Positions 7,429 to 15,470 of a DNA stretch of 64,000 nucleotides are shown piece by piece (the stretch's first letter is position 1; each line of letters opens with the position of its first letter). The translations under genes and the position numbers were made by a program. The stretch comes from Bacteroides salyersiae WAL 10018 = DSM 18765 = JCM 12988. GTDB taxonomy: Bacteria; Bacteroidota; Bacteroidia; Bacteroidales; Bacteroidaceae. Under the pieces are notes generated by a model. The model was not told the origin of the DNA, searched no databases, and saw only the letters and a list, made by a program, of their open reading frames with translations. The stretch is from positions 62,001 through 126,000 of the forward strand of contig NZ_KB905467.1 of the NCBI RefSeq assembly GCF_000381365.1, given 5' to 3'.

Positions 7429-9306
7429 ATGATGATAGAAATGAAAAAGATAAAATTGTTCATTGGTATAGCTGCATGGTTGGCCGTATCTACCTGTTGC
7501 TCTACCGATCCGTTTGCCGACTGGGGGACTGAAACCGAAAGCGGTCAGCCGGTACTTCCGGATGGTACGGATACATCGGATGGGGGAAGTGGCTCCTTTG
7601 ACGGGACGGGCACGTTATTTGATTTTGAGGTTGTCATTGACGATACGGATATGAGTGGTGATGATATAGATGAAACCATTGTAGCGGACAAGGATAATGA
7701 GAACTATGATGATTTCATTGAGAACTCGGAATTTTCTTCTACGGTCGAAATAGCTTATTCCGGCACATCAGCAACGGTGATAAGCAATGTTGAAGGGGTT
7801 GATATCTCTCAGGACGGGGCGCATGTGGTGGTAACTTCTACTGTGAAGAAAGTAGAATATATACTTTCCGGTGTAACCACCGATGGCTCATTTAAAGTAT
7901 ATAGCGACAATAAGTTCAAGTTGACTCTGAACGGGGTGAATATTGTGAATCCTTCCGGAGCTGCTATCAATATTCAGAGTGGAAAGAGAGTATTTGTGGT
8001 TTCTCCGGACGGGACGGAGAATACACTTGTTGATGGTTCTTCTTATGTGTTGACCGATGGCGAAGATATGAAAGGATGCTTCTTCAGCGAAGGACAGCTT
8101 ATTTTTAGTGGAGGAGGCAAACTGCGTGTTACCGGTAATTATAAACATGGTATATGCAGTGACGATTATGTCAGGTTCCGGCAAGGGAGCCGTGTGACAG
8201 TTGTAGGAGCGGTGAAAGACGGTATACACGTCAACGATGCCGTCGTTATTGGGGGAGGAATATTGAATATTACGGCCACAGACGATGGTATTCAGTGTGA
8301 GAAAGGTCCGATAAGTGTCACTGGAGGACGGACTACGGTTATTACTACGGGTAATGCTGTTTATGAAGATAGTGATATTTCTTCCTCTTCCTGTATCAAT
8401 AGCGGCACGACGTTTGCCATGACTGCCGGCACTGTGCTTCTGAAGAGTAGCGGATCGGCCGGGAAAGGCCTGAACTGCGATGGTGAGATATATCTTTATG
8501 GAGGTACGTTGCGAGTTGTCACTACCGGGAAACAATACGTATACGGGCGGCTCGACTCTTCGGCTAAAGGCATTAAAAGTAAAAGCAGTCTGACTATAGA
8601 AAGCGGTACCATATGGGTGAGAGCGACCGGTGGCGAAGGCAGCGAGGGCATCGAAAGTAAAAATGTGATGACTATTAATGGAGGTGACATAGCCGTATAT
8701 GCCTATGACGATTGCTTAAATGCCAGCAACAATATTACCATAAACGGAGGAAGTGTCTATTGTTATAGCACTGGCAATGACGGTGTCGATTCCAATGGAA
8801 CGTTAACCATCACCGGTGGAACGGTTGTTGCTTCCGGTACGGCCTCGCCCGAAGACGGGTTTGATTGTGATCAGAATACCTTTAAAATAACGGGTGGCAC
8901 TGTTTTAGGTATTGGAGGAGGAACAAGCACGCCTACAGCCAATTCTTGTACCCAACGAAGTGTAATTTACGGTGGTTCCGGTTCGGCGGGGCAATATATC
9001 GGTATCCAGTCTTCGGATGGTACAAATCTGATGACTTACATGATTCCGCGTACTTATCAGCAGATGACATTGCTTTTTAGCAGTCCGCAGTTGGAAAACG
9101 GTAGTTATACCATTTATACGGGTGGTTCTGTGACCGATGGTTCTTCGTTTTACGGATTGTATACTGGAGCGATTTATGACGGTGGTACGCAAGCGGCAAC
9201 TTTTACTGCTAATTCAATGGTTACTCAGATCGGTTCTGCTTCCGGTGGTGGTAATCCCGGTGGAGGCGGTGGGCCTGGTGGGGGACCCGGCGGTTGGGGA
9301 TGGTAA
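7429..9306 (+). CDS. Cthe_2159-like right-handed beta-helix lipoprotein
   Basis: AAGGAG at 7415-7420, overlapping the previous stop, places translation at 7429. A signal peptide with lipobox-like VSTCC (about residues 20-24) predicts a lipoprotein. After an acidic, Gly/Ser/Thr/Asp-rich linker the protein shows repeated coils with GxxxITxxxDGI, ITINGGSVYCYSTGNDGVDS and TITGGTVVASGTASPEDGFD patterns, about residues 200-500, typical of Cthe_2159-like cellulose/pectin-binding beta-helices (PF14262). The extreme C-terminus is a glycine-proline tail ending GGPGGWGW. In related clusters this protein accompanies VTC, DUF4956 and CotH-type genes; CotH is not present here. It probably binds an acidic polysaccharide or cations at the cell surface; the ligand is inferred, not shown. 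Confidence 0.75.
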   Translation: MMIEMKKIKLFIGIAAWLAVSTCCSTDPFADWGTETESGQPVLPDGTDTSDGGSGSFDGTGTLFDFEVVIDDTDMSGDDIDETIVADKDNENYDDFIENSEFSSTVEIAYSGTSATVISNVEGVDISQDGAHVVVTSTVKKVEYILSGVTTDGSFKVYSDNKFKLTLNGVNIVNPSGAAINIQSGKRVFVVSPDGTENTLVDGSSYVLTDGEDMKGCFFSEGQLIFSGGGKLRVTGNYKHGICSDDYVRFRQGSRVTVVGAVKDGIHVNDAVVIGGGILNITATDDGIQCEKGPISVTGGRTTVITTGNAVYEDSDISSSSCINSGTTFAMTAGTVLLKSSGSAGKGLNCDGEIYLYGGTLRVVTTGKQYVYGRLDSSAKGIKSKSSLTIESGTIWVRATGGEGSEGIESKNVMTINGGDIAVYAYDDCLNASNNITINGGSVYCYSTGNDGVDSNGTLTITGGTVVASGTASPEDGFDCDQNTFKITGGTVLGIGGGTSTPTANSCTQRSVIYGGSGSAGQYIGIQSSDGTNLMTYMIPRTYQQMTLLFSSPQLENGSYTIYTGGSVTDGSSFYGLYTGAIYDGGTQAATFTANSMVTQIGSASGGGNPGGGGGPGGGPGGWGW

Positions 9307-9350
9307 TAACAGCCGGATTAGCGATAAAAACATGCCCTTTGTCTATTCTC

Positions 9351-9382
9351 TTTGCAGAAAGCGGATAAAGGGCTTATATTTG
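9351..9382 (+). promoter_or_regulatory. Canonical Bacteroides promoter for the LytS/LytTR pair
   Basis: TTTG at 9351-9354 is followed after exactly 20 nt by TATATTTG at 9375-9382, a full match to the Bacteroides consensus. Transcription should start only a few bases before the kinase ATG at 9406, giving a very short leader. The kinase is thus separable from the beta-helix operon that ends at 9306. Confidence 0.8.
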
Positions 9383-9405
9383 TATCATTCTTATTTTATT
9401 AAGCG

Positions 9406-10644
9406 ATGAGACGAATCAACAGACAGCATTTACCGGAGCAGGTTATTTATCTCGTAATCTGGCTTATTGTATTTCTTGTGCCGATTGTGGGTGACTACTA
9501 TAATGCCGCAACCAGCACGAAGGTTACGTTTAACTGGAGTTTCGTTCGGGTGGCCTGGCTGATGATGCTTCCTTTCTTCTTACTTTTTGTAGCTAATAAT
9601 TATCTTTTGGTTCCATATCTACTGTTTCGTAAAAAATATGTGGCATATGCATCTTCTTTGCTTGTCATTATTGTTTTACTTTTTGGTATTTATCCGCACC
9701 TTGCCCGTCCTCCTTATGACAATCGTTTCAAACAACAGAACCGTCCTCCTATGGAGCAGCGGATGCCGGAAGAACATTCATTTACGAAGCACCCTGCGAT
9801 GCAGGAACCGTTTTTACAAGGGGAGGATTCTGCGTCTTCTATGCAGCATCCTTCGGAAAGAAATGATCGTGCGGACAAAGGGAGGGGACCGCGTGACAGA
9901 ATGGAACGCCGGGCTCCCAATGATTTTGACTTACATGCTCCTTTTCCTTTGCCGGGACCTGCGCTTGTACGTATGGCTATGGCCGTCCTACTGGTCGGTT
10001 TCAATATCGCCATCAAATTGATGTTTAAATCTCTGCGCGATGAACAGACTTTGAAAGAACTGGAACATAAACGCCTGCAATCAGAACTGGAATATCTGAA
10101 ATATCAGATAAACCCCCATTTTTTTATGAATACGCTCAATAACATCCATGCTCTGGTAGACATCGATGCAACGAAAGCGAAAAAAGCATTGGTAGAACTT
10201 TCTAAGCTGATGCGTTATGTACTGTATGAGACCAGTAATAAGACCATCTTGCTTTCTCGTGAGATACAGTTTTTGGATAATTATATCGAATTGATGAAAC
10301 TCCGGTATATAAATAAGGTGGGTATTGAAGTTTCTTTACCGCATGAGGTGCCGGAAGTACAGATTCCGCCTTTACTTTTTATCTCTTTTATAGAGAATGC
10401 CTTCAAACACGGTGTCAGCTACCGTAAAGATTCGTTCATCCATATTTCTATGGAACTGGATGGAGACAAGCTCCTTTTCCGATGTAGCAACAGTAATCGG
10501 CGGAAAGAAGGTGGACAGTATCACGGTATCGGTCTTGAGAATATTCGTAAACGTCTCCGGTTACTTTTTGGAAACGATTATACACTTTCTATTGATGAGA
10601 CGGACGACTGTTTTAGTGTTTTACTTATAATACCTCTTTTATGA
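9406..10644 (+). CDS. LytS-type sensor histidine kinase
   Basis: This 412-residue kinase has three N-terminal hydrophobic helices (about 15-33, 46-69, 80-100), an unusual Pro/Met/His/Arg-rich segment (about 103-185), another membrane helix near 188-206, and then the His_kinase domain. The phospho-accepting histidine is in YQINPHFFMNTLNN (H238). The ATPase half shows LLFISFIENAFKHG (N box) and GIGLENIRKRL (G box). Its stop overlaps the start of the response regulator (ATGA), so the two form a cognate pair. The LytS/YehU class in Bacteroides usually responds to small molecules or envelope state; the signal here is unknown, though the His/Met-rich loop invites a metal or cation-stress hypothesis. 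Confidence 0.9.
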   Translation: MRRINRQHLPEQVIYLVIWLIVFLVPIVGDYYNAATSTKVTFNWSFVRVAWLMMLPFFLLFVANNYLLVPYLLFRKKYVAYASSLLVIIVLLFGIYPHLARPPYDNRFKQQNRPPMEQRMPEEHSFTKHPAMQEPFLQGEDSASSMQHPSERNDRADKGRGPRDRMERRAPNDFDLHAPFPLPGPALVRMAMAVLLVGFNIAIKLMFKSLRDEQTLKELEHKRLQSELEYLKYQINPHFFMNTLNNIHALVDIDATKAKKALVELSKLMRYVLYETSNKTILLSREIQFLDNYIELMKLRYINKVGIEVSLPHEVPEVQIPPLLFISFIENAFKHGVSYRKDSFIHISMELDGDKLLFRCSNSNRRKEGGQYHGIGLENIRKRLRLLFGNDYTLSIDETDDCFSVLLIIPLL

Positions 10645-11366
10645 TGAAATGTCTGGCTATTGATGATGAACCGTTGGCGTTGGCACAATTATCGGAATAT
10701 ATTTCCCGGGTTCCTTTTTTGTCCTTAGTGAAGTCTTGCCACGATGCATTCGAAGCTATGGATGTATTGGCACGGGAAGAGGTCGATTTGATATTTGTGG
10801 ATATAAATATGCCCGATCTTAATGGGCTTGATTTTGTCCGTTCGCTGGTGGTAAAACCACTGATTGTGTTTACTACTGCTTATTCGGAATATGCCGTTGA
10901 GGGGTTTAAGGCAGATGCGGTAGATTATTTGTTAAAACCTTTTGAGTTTCAGGATTTGCTGAAAGCTGCGGACAAGGCACGTAAGCAATATGAATATCGG
11001 CGGATGGATCAGGGTGATACGGAGACAACGTCTCAGGTTAGAAACGGGTCACTGTTTGTGAAATCCGAATACCGGGTGGTACGTATTGATATTGCGGAGA
11101 TAAAATATATAGAAGGGATGAGCGAGTATGTACGTATTTTTGTAGAAGGGGAAGAAAAACCGATCGTTACTCTTATGAGTCTTCATAAGTTGGAAGAACG
11201 GTTACCTGCTCAACAATTTATGCGTGTACATCGCTCTTACATTGTCAACCTTCATAAAATTACGGAAATTTCCCGTTTGCGTATTATCTTTAATGGTAAT
11301 ACTTATATTCCGGTAGGGGAGAATTATAAAGAGCGGTTTACGCAGTATATTGAGAAGTTGATGTAA
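10641..11366 (+). CDS. LytTR-family response regulator
   Basis: The 241-residue protein begins with a receiver domain: acidic pocket IDDEP (about 7-11), phospho-acceptor D54 in IFVDINMPDLNG, TTAYSEYAVEG with the switch Thr, and the KP of YLLKPFEF. The C-terminal LytTR DNA-binding domain (about 140-241) shows LFVKSEYRVVRIDIAEIKYI, MSLHKLEERL, FMRVHRSYIVNL and IPVGENYKERF. It overlaps the kinase gene by 4 nt. Target promoters are not identified; the neighbouring surface genes are the obvious candidates. Confidence 0.93.
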   Translation: MMKCLAIDDEPLALAQLSEYISRVPFLSLVKSCHDAFEAMDVLAREEVDLIFVDINMPDLNGLDFVRSLVVKPLIVFTTAYSEYAVEGFKADAVDYLLKPFEFQDLLKAADKARKQYEYRRMDQGDTETTSQVRNGSLFVKSEYRVVRIDIAEIKYIEGMSEYVRIFVEGEEKPIVTLMSLHKLEERLPAQQFMRVHRSYIVNLHKITEISRLRIIFNGNTYIPVGENYKERFTQYIEKLM

Positions 11367-11404
11367 ACGGTTATCGGTTAATAGAATTGTATAGCTAAAG
11401 AAAG

Positions 11405-11438
11405 AGGGGTACAGAATCTGATGATTTTCTGTACCCCT
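11405..11438. terminator. Hairpin terminator between convergent genes
   Basis: AGGGGTACAGAA (11405-11416) pairs with TTCTGTACCCCT (11427-11438) around a 10-nt loop, with A-rich sequence on the left and TT on the right. It lies between the response regulator and the convergent cysteine peptidase gene. Confidence 0.8.
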
Positions 11439-11463
11439 TTGATGGATATATATGGGTAGGATA

Positions 11464-12651
11464 TTATTTGATACCCAACTTTTTAGCGATATCTTTCGGA
11501 AGTGCATCCTTATGTACCAGGATGTTCATCGTCTTGTAAGCAACAAATGCCTTTGAAGCATACCAGATTCCTTTGTATTTACCACTGAGACCCCAAGAGT
11601 TCTTTACCATGAAGTATTCTTTGCCATTTTGGTCTTTGGCAATACCATAGATTACCATGCCGTGATCATCGGTGGTTTCCCAGTTGTCAAAAGCTTGTTG
11701 GCGCATTTCCTGTGTAACGTTCATTTCCGGCAAAGGGCGTGAAGTTAATTCTTTACGTTTATCGGCAGCTGTCAAACCGGTCCAACGGGCCATATCGGAA
11801 CCTGTCAGTTCAGCACCTTTAGCAGCATCCGGCATTACAGCGATACCATCGCGGGTAAAGCCTTGTTCGCTTACATCACTACCCCATGCAAAGGTGTATC
11901 CCTTTTTGACGGCATTGTCCATTACAGCCATGAATTCGTCCAGTGGCAGGTTCCATGACAGTCCGTTGCGCCAGTTATCTTGAATTTCAATAGCAAACTG
12001 GGTATAGAACGGATGATGGGTATAAGATGTCAGAGATACATAATCGTCCGGGTTTATACCCAATGATTCTGCAAAACTTTTCGGAGTATATTCTTTACCT
12101 TTATAAGTGAATTTTTCCGGGCATTGTCCCAGATAAGTATCGTAAATAGCGCTAAGGCCTTGTTGCCATACCGGAGTCAGCTTAGTAAGTTTACCTTTGG
12201 CAATGGCATTTGTATATGCTTCGGCCACAGCGTCCAGTTCATTGTGTACTGGTAATGAATCACCGTACATGATGCCCGGCATGGCTTCCTGCGGTACGAG
12301 TCCGTAATTTTTCAGACAGTACATGATGTCATAGAAACTTCCACCCGGTGAGAAAGAACTGTCCCCGTGATAGCGAACGTAGTTGCGTGCACGGTCGGTC
12401 ATTGTATGGTGAACGACGAACATTTCCGAGAGGTCGTATTCGCCTTTTCCCATACGGAGCAGTTCCGATTCAAGGAAACCGAGGGCTGAGAAGCTCCAAC
12501 AGGTACTCGAACGGTTCTGATTCTTGATAGAGGTAATCGGGTTTTCCTTGACCGTAGTGAAAACGAAGCCTTCTTCTTTTGTGGTGTCTTGAGCCTTCAT
12601 GTTCATACTGCAAAAGCAGAGTGTTGCTGCAATAAGAATTGTCTTTTTCAT
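11464..12651 (-). CDS. Secreted C1B cysteine peptidase (bleomycin hydrolase/PepC-like)
   Basis: The start at 12651 gives the signal peptide MKKTILIAATLCFCSMNMKA; the longer frame from 12684 would begin inside the promoter region. The mature enzyme has the papain-like triad of the bleomycin hydrolase family: C51 in QNRSSTCWSF, H330 in DDHGMVIYG and N351 in VKNSWG. Length (395 aa) is somewhat short of the usual 430-470 for PepC, and the presence of a signal peptide differs from the cytosolic enzymes, pointing to a periplasmic aminopeptidase or oligopeptidase. It is a monocistronic gene with its own -7 element and a hairpin after its stop. Confidence 0.88.
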   Translation of the reverse strand: MKKTILIAATLCFCSMNMKAQDTTKEEGFVFTTVKENPITSIKNQNRSSTCWSFSALGFLESELLRMGKGEYDLSEMFVVHHTMTDRARNYVRYHGDSSFSPGGSFYDIMYCLKNYGLVPQEAMPGIMYGDSLPVHNELDAVAEAYTNAIAKGKLTKLTPVWQQGLSAIYDTYLGQCPEKFTYKGKEYTPKSFAESLGINPDDYVSLTSYTHHPFYTQFAIEIQDNWRNGLSWNLPLDEFMAVMDNAVKKGYTFAWGSDVSEQGFTRDGIAVMPDAAKGAELTGSDMARWTGLTAADKRKELTSRPLPEMNVTQEMRQQAFDNWETTDDHGMVIYGIAKDQNGKEYFMVKNSWGLSGKYKGIWYASKAFVAYKTMNILVHKDALPKDIAKKLGIK

Positions 12652-12681
12652 TATTATGCTGTTTTTGTTATATTTATGCGA

Positions 12682-12689
12682 CAAAGATA
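12682..12689 (-). promoter_or_regulatory. Predicted -7 promoter element (TATCTTTG)
   Basis: TATCTTTG on the minus strand ends 30 nt before the peptidase start at 12651. A good TTTG -33 box is not evident. Its position argues against the alternative start at 12684. Confidence 0.5.
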
Positions 12690-12715
12690 CAGCAATATCT
12701 TTAAAAAAGAAATAA

Positions 12716-13915
12716 TTATTGTAGTTTTGCCCGGTAGGTTCGTTCGGAAAAAGAGATGTTGAAGAAGAGACTGACTCCTTTTTCTCGCGGCAATCCCGAA
12801 GGAATCTTGAATTGGTCGCTGTATTTCAACCCGATAGAGATAATATTACTATTGCGGGTGGTAAAATTGGCTCCCGTACTGATATAGTAGTTTTTTGCTT
12901 TTCGTTTGTTAATGGCAACGTAGGGATTGCTTAATCCTGTTCCTAATAGCAATTTTATAGATTTTTTGTACGGATTGTTTATTGTATAGGCTATTCCGGC
13001 AGCCAAACGGTGTTGATTGGTAAAGCTGACAGATGATTTTGAAGATTTCATCCGGCTCCAATCAACGTATTTATAATCAGTGGTGGCCATCCAGCGTAAA
13101 GAATTATAAGAGAGTCCTACGCCGATAAATTGCGGTAGGTATTGGCTGTATACTTTGGGACTTTTTTCAATTGTTTCCGTACTTGAGGTGCTGCTTACGG
13201 TGAGATCATTGTCTTGGGTAAGATGTTGCGAGTAACCGTAGGTAACTCCCATCAGGAAATATTTGTCACGGGTTAAAGGTAGCTTGTATTGCATTCCGAA
13301 GTCGGCATAAAATGCATGTTTGGATGAACTTTCCTCTATAATGGTGCTTCCTTGAGTTTCACTTTGCGTGATAGTTCCTGTGATATAAGAGAGATTTACA
13401 CCGATCGAAATATTTTTACCGATTAGAAAGGCATTGCTGAAGCCTATTTTGGATAGATATCCCGTACCTTCAAAGAAAGAGGAGATGGTAGAGCCGGATG
13501 CGCCCTCTATCTCTTGATCCAAAGTGATGGCATATCCTACACTGCTGACGGGAGTTAGGAAAACGGCACCATACCATCGAGGAATGATCCGGCAACCGAT
13601 ACTTAGATTATTCAGATTGCCCACAATAGAGTTGTTGGTGACACCGGTTTGTGTGTATGAATTATAAGCACCCATAAGACCGGCGTCAAATACAAAACGC
13701 TGTTCGGTGAGTTCTGTCAGAGATGCCGGATTGGAGGGGTTGATAAACGAACTGCCCCGTAGTGCGATGCCGGTACCGCCAAAACCTGCATATTGACCAC
13801 CTTCTCCGGTAGAAAGTTCTCCCAAACCAAACATGGATCCGGGGGAATTTGTCATATTTTGTGCTATCAGCCATGCAGGATTGCAAAAGGCAAGGATAAA
13901 AAGAACTCTTTTCAT
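12716..13915 (-). CDS. Outer-membrane beta-barrel protein of a DUF4270/kelch cluster
   Basis: The 399-residue protein carries a signal peptide (MKRVLFILAFCNPAWLIA, then QNM) and a long run of beta strands. GGTGIALRGSSFINPSNPAS near residue 45 resembles the N-terminal region of FadL/PorV-like barrels, where an N-terminal hatch meets the barrel. It lies 19 nt downstream of the DUF4270 gene on the same strand, so the two are co-transcribed. No substrate is visible. The C-terminus does not end in a classical Phe, so assignment as a barrel rests on strand pattern and context. Confidence 0.68.
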   Translation of the reverse strand: MKRVLFILAFCNPAWLIAQNMTNSPGSMFGLGELSTGEGGQYAGFGGTGIALRGSSFINPSNPASLTELTEQRFVFDAGLMGAYNSYTQTGVTNNSIVGNLNNLSIGCRIIPRWYGAVFLTPVSSVGYAITLDQEIEGASGSTISSFFEGTGYLSKIGFSNAFLIGKNISIGVNLSYITGTITQSETQGSTIIEESSSKHAFYADFGMQYKLPLTRDKYFLMGVTYGYSQHLTQDNDLTVSSTSSTETIEKSPKVYSQYLPQFIGVGLSYNSLRWMATTDYKYVDWSRMKSSKSSVSFTNQHRLAAGIAYTINNPYKKSIKLLLGTGLSNPYVAINKRKAKNYYISTGANFTTRNSNIISIGLKYSDQFKIPSGLPREKGVSLFFNISFSERTYRAKLQ

Positions 13916-13934
13916 GCTGGATTGATTTTTGGAA

Positions 13935-15257
13935 TTAGTAATTATATACTTTATATCTGAGTGTAAGTTTTACCGGATTTGTTTTATGCTGCATATCTCC
14001 GAATACAACCCCTTTGAGAGTGGTAAAAAACAGATCGTCAGGCAACATAAGTTTCAGGTTTTTCCGGTTGTAACCGATAGCTCCCAGATTATTTTGCAGG
14101 AAAGAGGTGATATCGAAAGAGTAATAAGTATTTTCCGGAGCCATTTCATCGGTGACCAAACTACCGTTTTGTACGGAGGTTCCTAACAAATCGGTGATCA
14201 CGTCTTCTGTCACATCATTCTCATTGGCGGTATAGAGTATGAGGGTTTCGGGTAATGGGTACTGATCCCCGTGAGTCCCTTTCACCGGATAAAGTTGGAG
14301 GGTTGCACTCTCGATGGTTACCAGGTCTCCTTCCCAAAGTAGATTGTTTAAGTGGGGAAATTCTATTTTTATATACAGACCGGTCATTCCTTGCAGATAG
14401 CTCTGGTTATCTGTTTTTTCACTTGACAGGGCATTATCCGTACCGCTTTGCAGTAGCGACAGTACCGTACCGTTTCGGTCATGTTTGATTTGAGTGAATT
14501 TCAGTGTATTGCTTGGGGTGAATGTCAAAGTCTGTTCGCTTGCCGTTTCTGTTATTATATGGTAGTGCAACCGAATGCAGAGGCTCGAATCATTTACCTG
14601 AAACCCATTGACGCAGGTTCCTCCGGCATCGGGTACGAAGGCGAGTCCTTTGAAATATAGCCGGAATTTCTCCTGTGAGCTCATATTATCGGAATTCTCT
14701 TGCAACAGGGTCAACCATTCTTTACCCAATTCATCGGGTAGGCGGAAGGATATTTCTTCTTTGTCTTGTCCCGGATGAGGAGTGAAACTGAAGGATGCGA
14801 GCGGGGTAGGATTGTAGGGTACGGTAGAGGTGCTATATAGATAGTTGTTGTTTAATTCCATATTTTCCGTGAGTTGATGCAGGTAGATGCGTTGTGCACC
14901 GGAGAGCGTGTCTCCCAGATAATTTCCCGAAGCATATAAACGGCAAGTGATGGAATCGAACTGATAAATAGCCTCGTCATCTATAGATAAAGTGTGGACA
15001 TCGTATTCTACATAAAAAGAACTTCGGATGTCTCCCCAAAGAGAACTGTTATGGTGTCCTATCTGACATATACTATCGCCGGAGGTTGCGAGAGAATCGC
15101 TCAGAATCGTACTGAGGGATACAGTGCATGTGTCTGTTATGATGTTTCGTAATGCGCTTTCCACCCATTTGCTTCCTGCGGTGGACATTTCGTCACGACA
15201 GGAGAGGAGAATAAGCAGACACAATGAAAATGAAAAGAAAAGAATGAGTCGTCTCAT
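13935..15257 (-). CDS. DUF4270 family lipoprotein
   Basis: The start at 15257 is preferred because it gives MRRLILFFSFSLCLLILLSC with a lipobox cysteine at 20; the longer frame adds 14 non-signal residues. The 440-residue protein is Ser/Thr-rich and beta-rich, with WGDIRSSFYVEYD and SFDITSFLQNNLGAIGYNRK segments seen in DUF4270. Family members are Bacteroidetes surface proteins of unknown function, usually found with a kelch protein and a DUF4907 protein, as here across a divergent promoter region. A role in binding or processing a surface polymer is a guess. Confidence 0.75.
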   Translation of the reverse strand: MRRLILFFSFSLCLLILLSCRDEMSTAGSKWVESALRNIITDTCTVSLSTILSDSLATSGDSICQIGHHNSSLWGDIRSSFYVEYDVHTLSIDDEAIYQFDSITCRLYASGNYLGDTLSGAQRIYLHQLTENMELNNNYLYSTSTVPYNPTPLASFSFTPHPGQDKEEISFRLPDELGKEWLTLLQENSDNMSSQEKFRLYFKGLAFVPDAGGTCVNGFQVNDSSLCIRLHYHIITETASEQTLTFTPSNTLKFTQIKHDRNGTVLSLLQSGTDNALSSEKTDNQSYLQGMTGLYIKIEFPHLNNLLWEGDLVTIESATLQLYPVKGTHGDQYPLPETLILYTANENDVTEDVITDLLGTSVQNGSLVTDEMAPENTYYSFDITSFLQNNLGAIGYNRKNLKLMLPDDLFFTTLKGVVFGDMQHKTNPVKLTLRYKVYNY

Positions 15258-15331
15258 AAGGTTTGTTATAAGTATGTTTATGATCAAATTCTTTTGCAAA
15301 ACAAGGTCATTTGAAGCCCCTTCCCAAAAAG

Positions 15332-15400
15332 TATCGACTAATGTCCGGCATTTATCGACTTCATTTTTGTTAGTCGTCGAAATGGAGGTGTTGGTCGATA
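15332..15400. promoter_or_regulatory. Cluster of TATCGAC/GTCGATA motifs in a divergent promoter region
   Basis: TATCGAC occurs at 15332-15338 and 15353-15359 (21 nt apart, two helical turns), its reverse complement GTCGATA at 15394-15400, and a related GTCGTCGA at 15373-15380. All lie in the gap between the divergent DUF4270 and kelch genes. The layout suggests binding sites for one regulator acting on both sides. Confidence 0.45.
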
Positions 15401-15427
15401 GTTTTTCTTCACTGTTACTTTCGCCTC

Positions 15428-15435
15428 TATATTTG
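15428..15435 (+). promoter_or_regulatory. Predicted -7 promoter element for the kelch gene (TATATTTG)
   Basis: TATATTTG matches TAnnTTTG and lies 35 nt before the kelch start. A T-rich stretch (15402-15406) sits at roughly the -33 distance but lacks a clean TTTG. The motif cluster described for this gap lies directly upstream of and across the -33 region, a position suited to repression. Confidence 0.55.
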
Positions 15436-15470
15436 CGGACTAATAATTAACGATTAAAACTTGATAGGAA

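Noticed and set aside
7888..8535. 215-codon minus-strand frame
   Set aside because: It is antisense to the beta-helix lipoprotein; the repetitive coils of that gene keep the opposite frame open.
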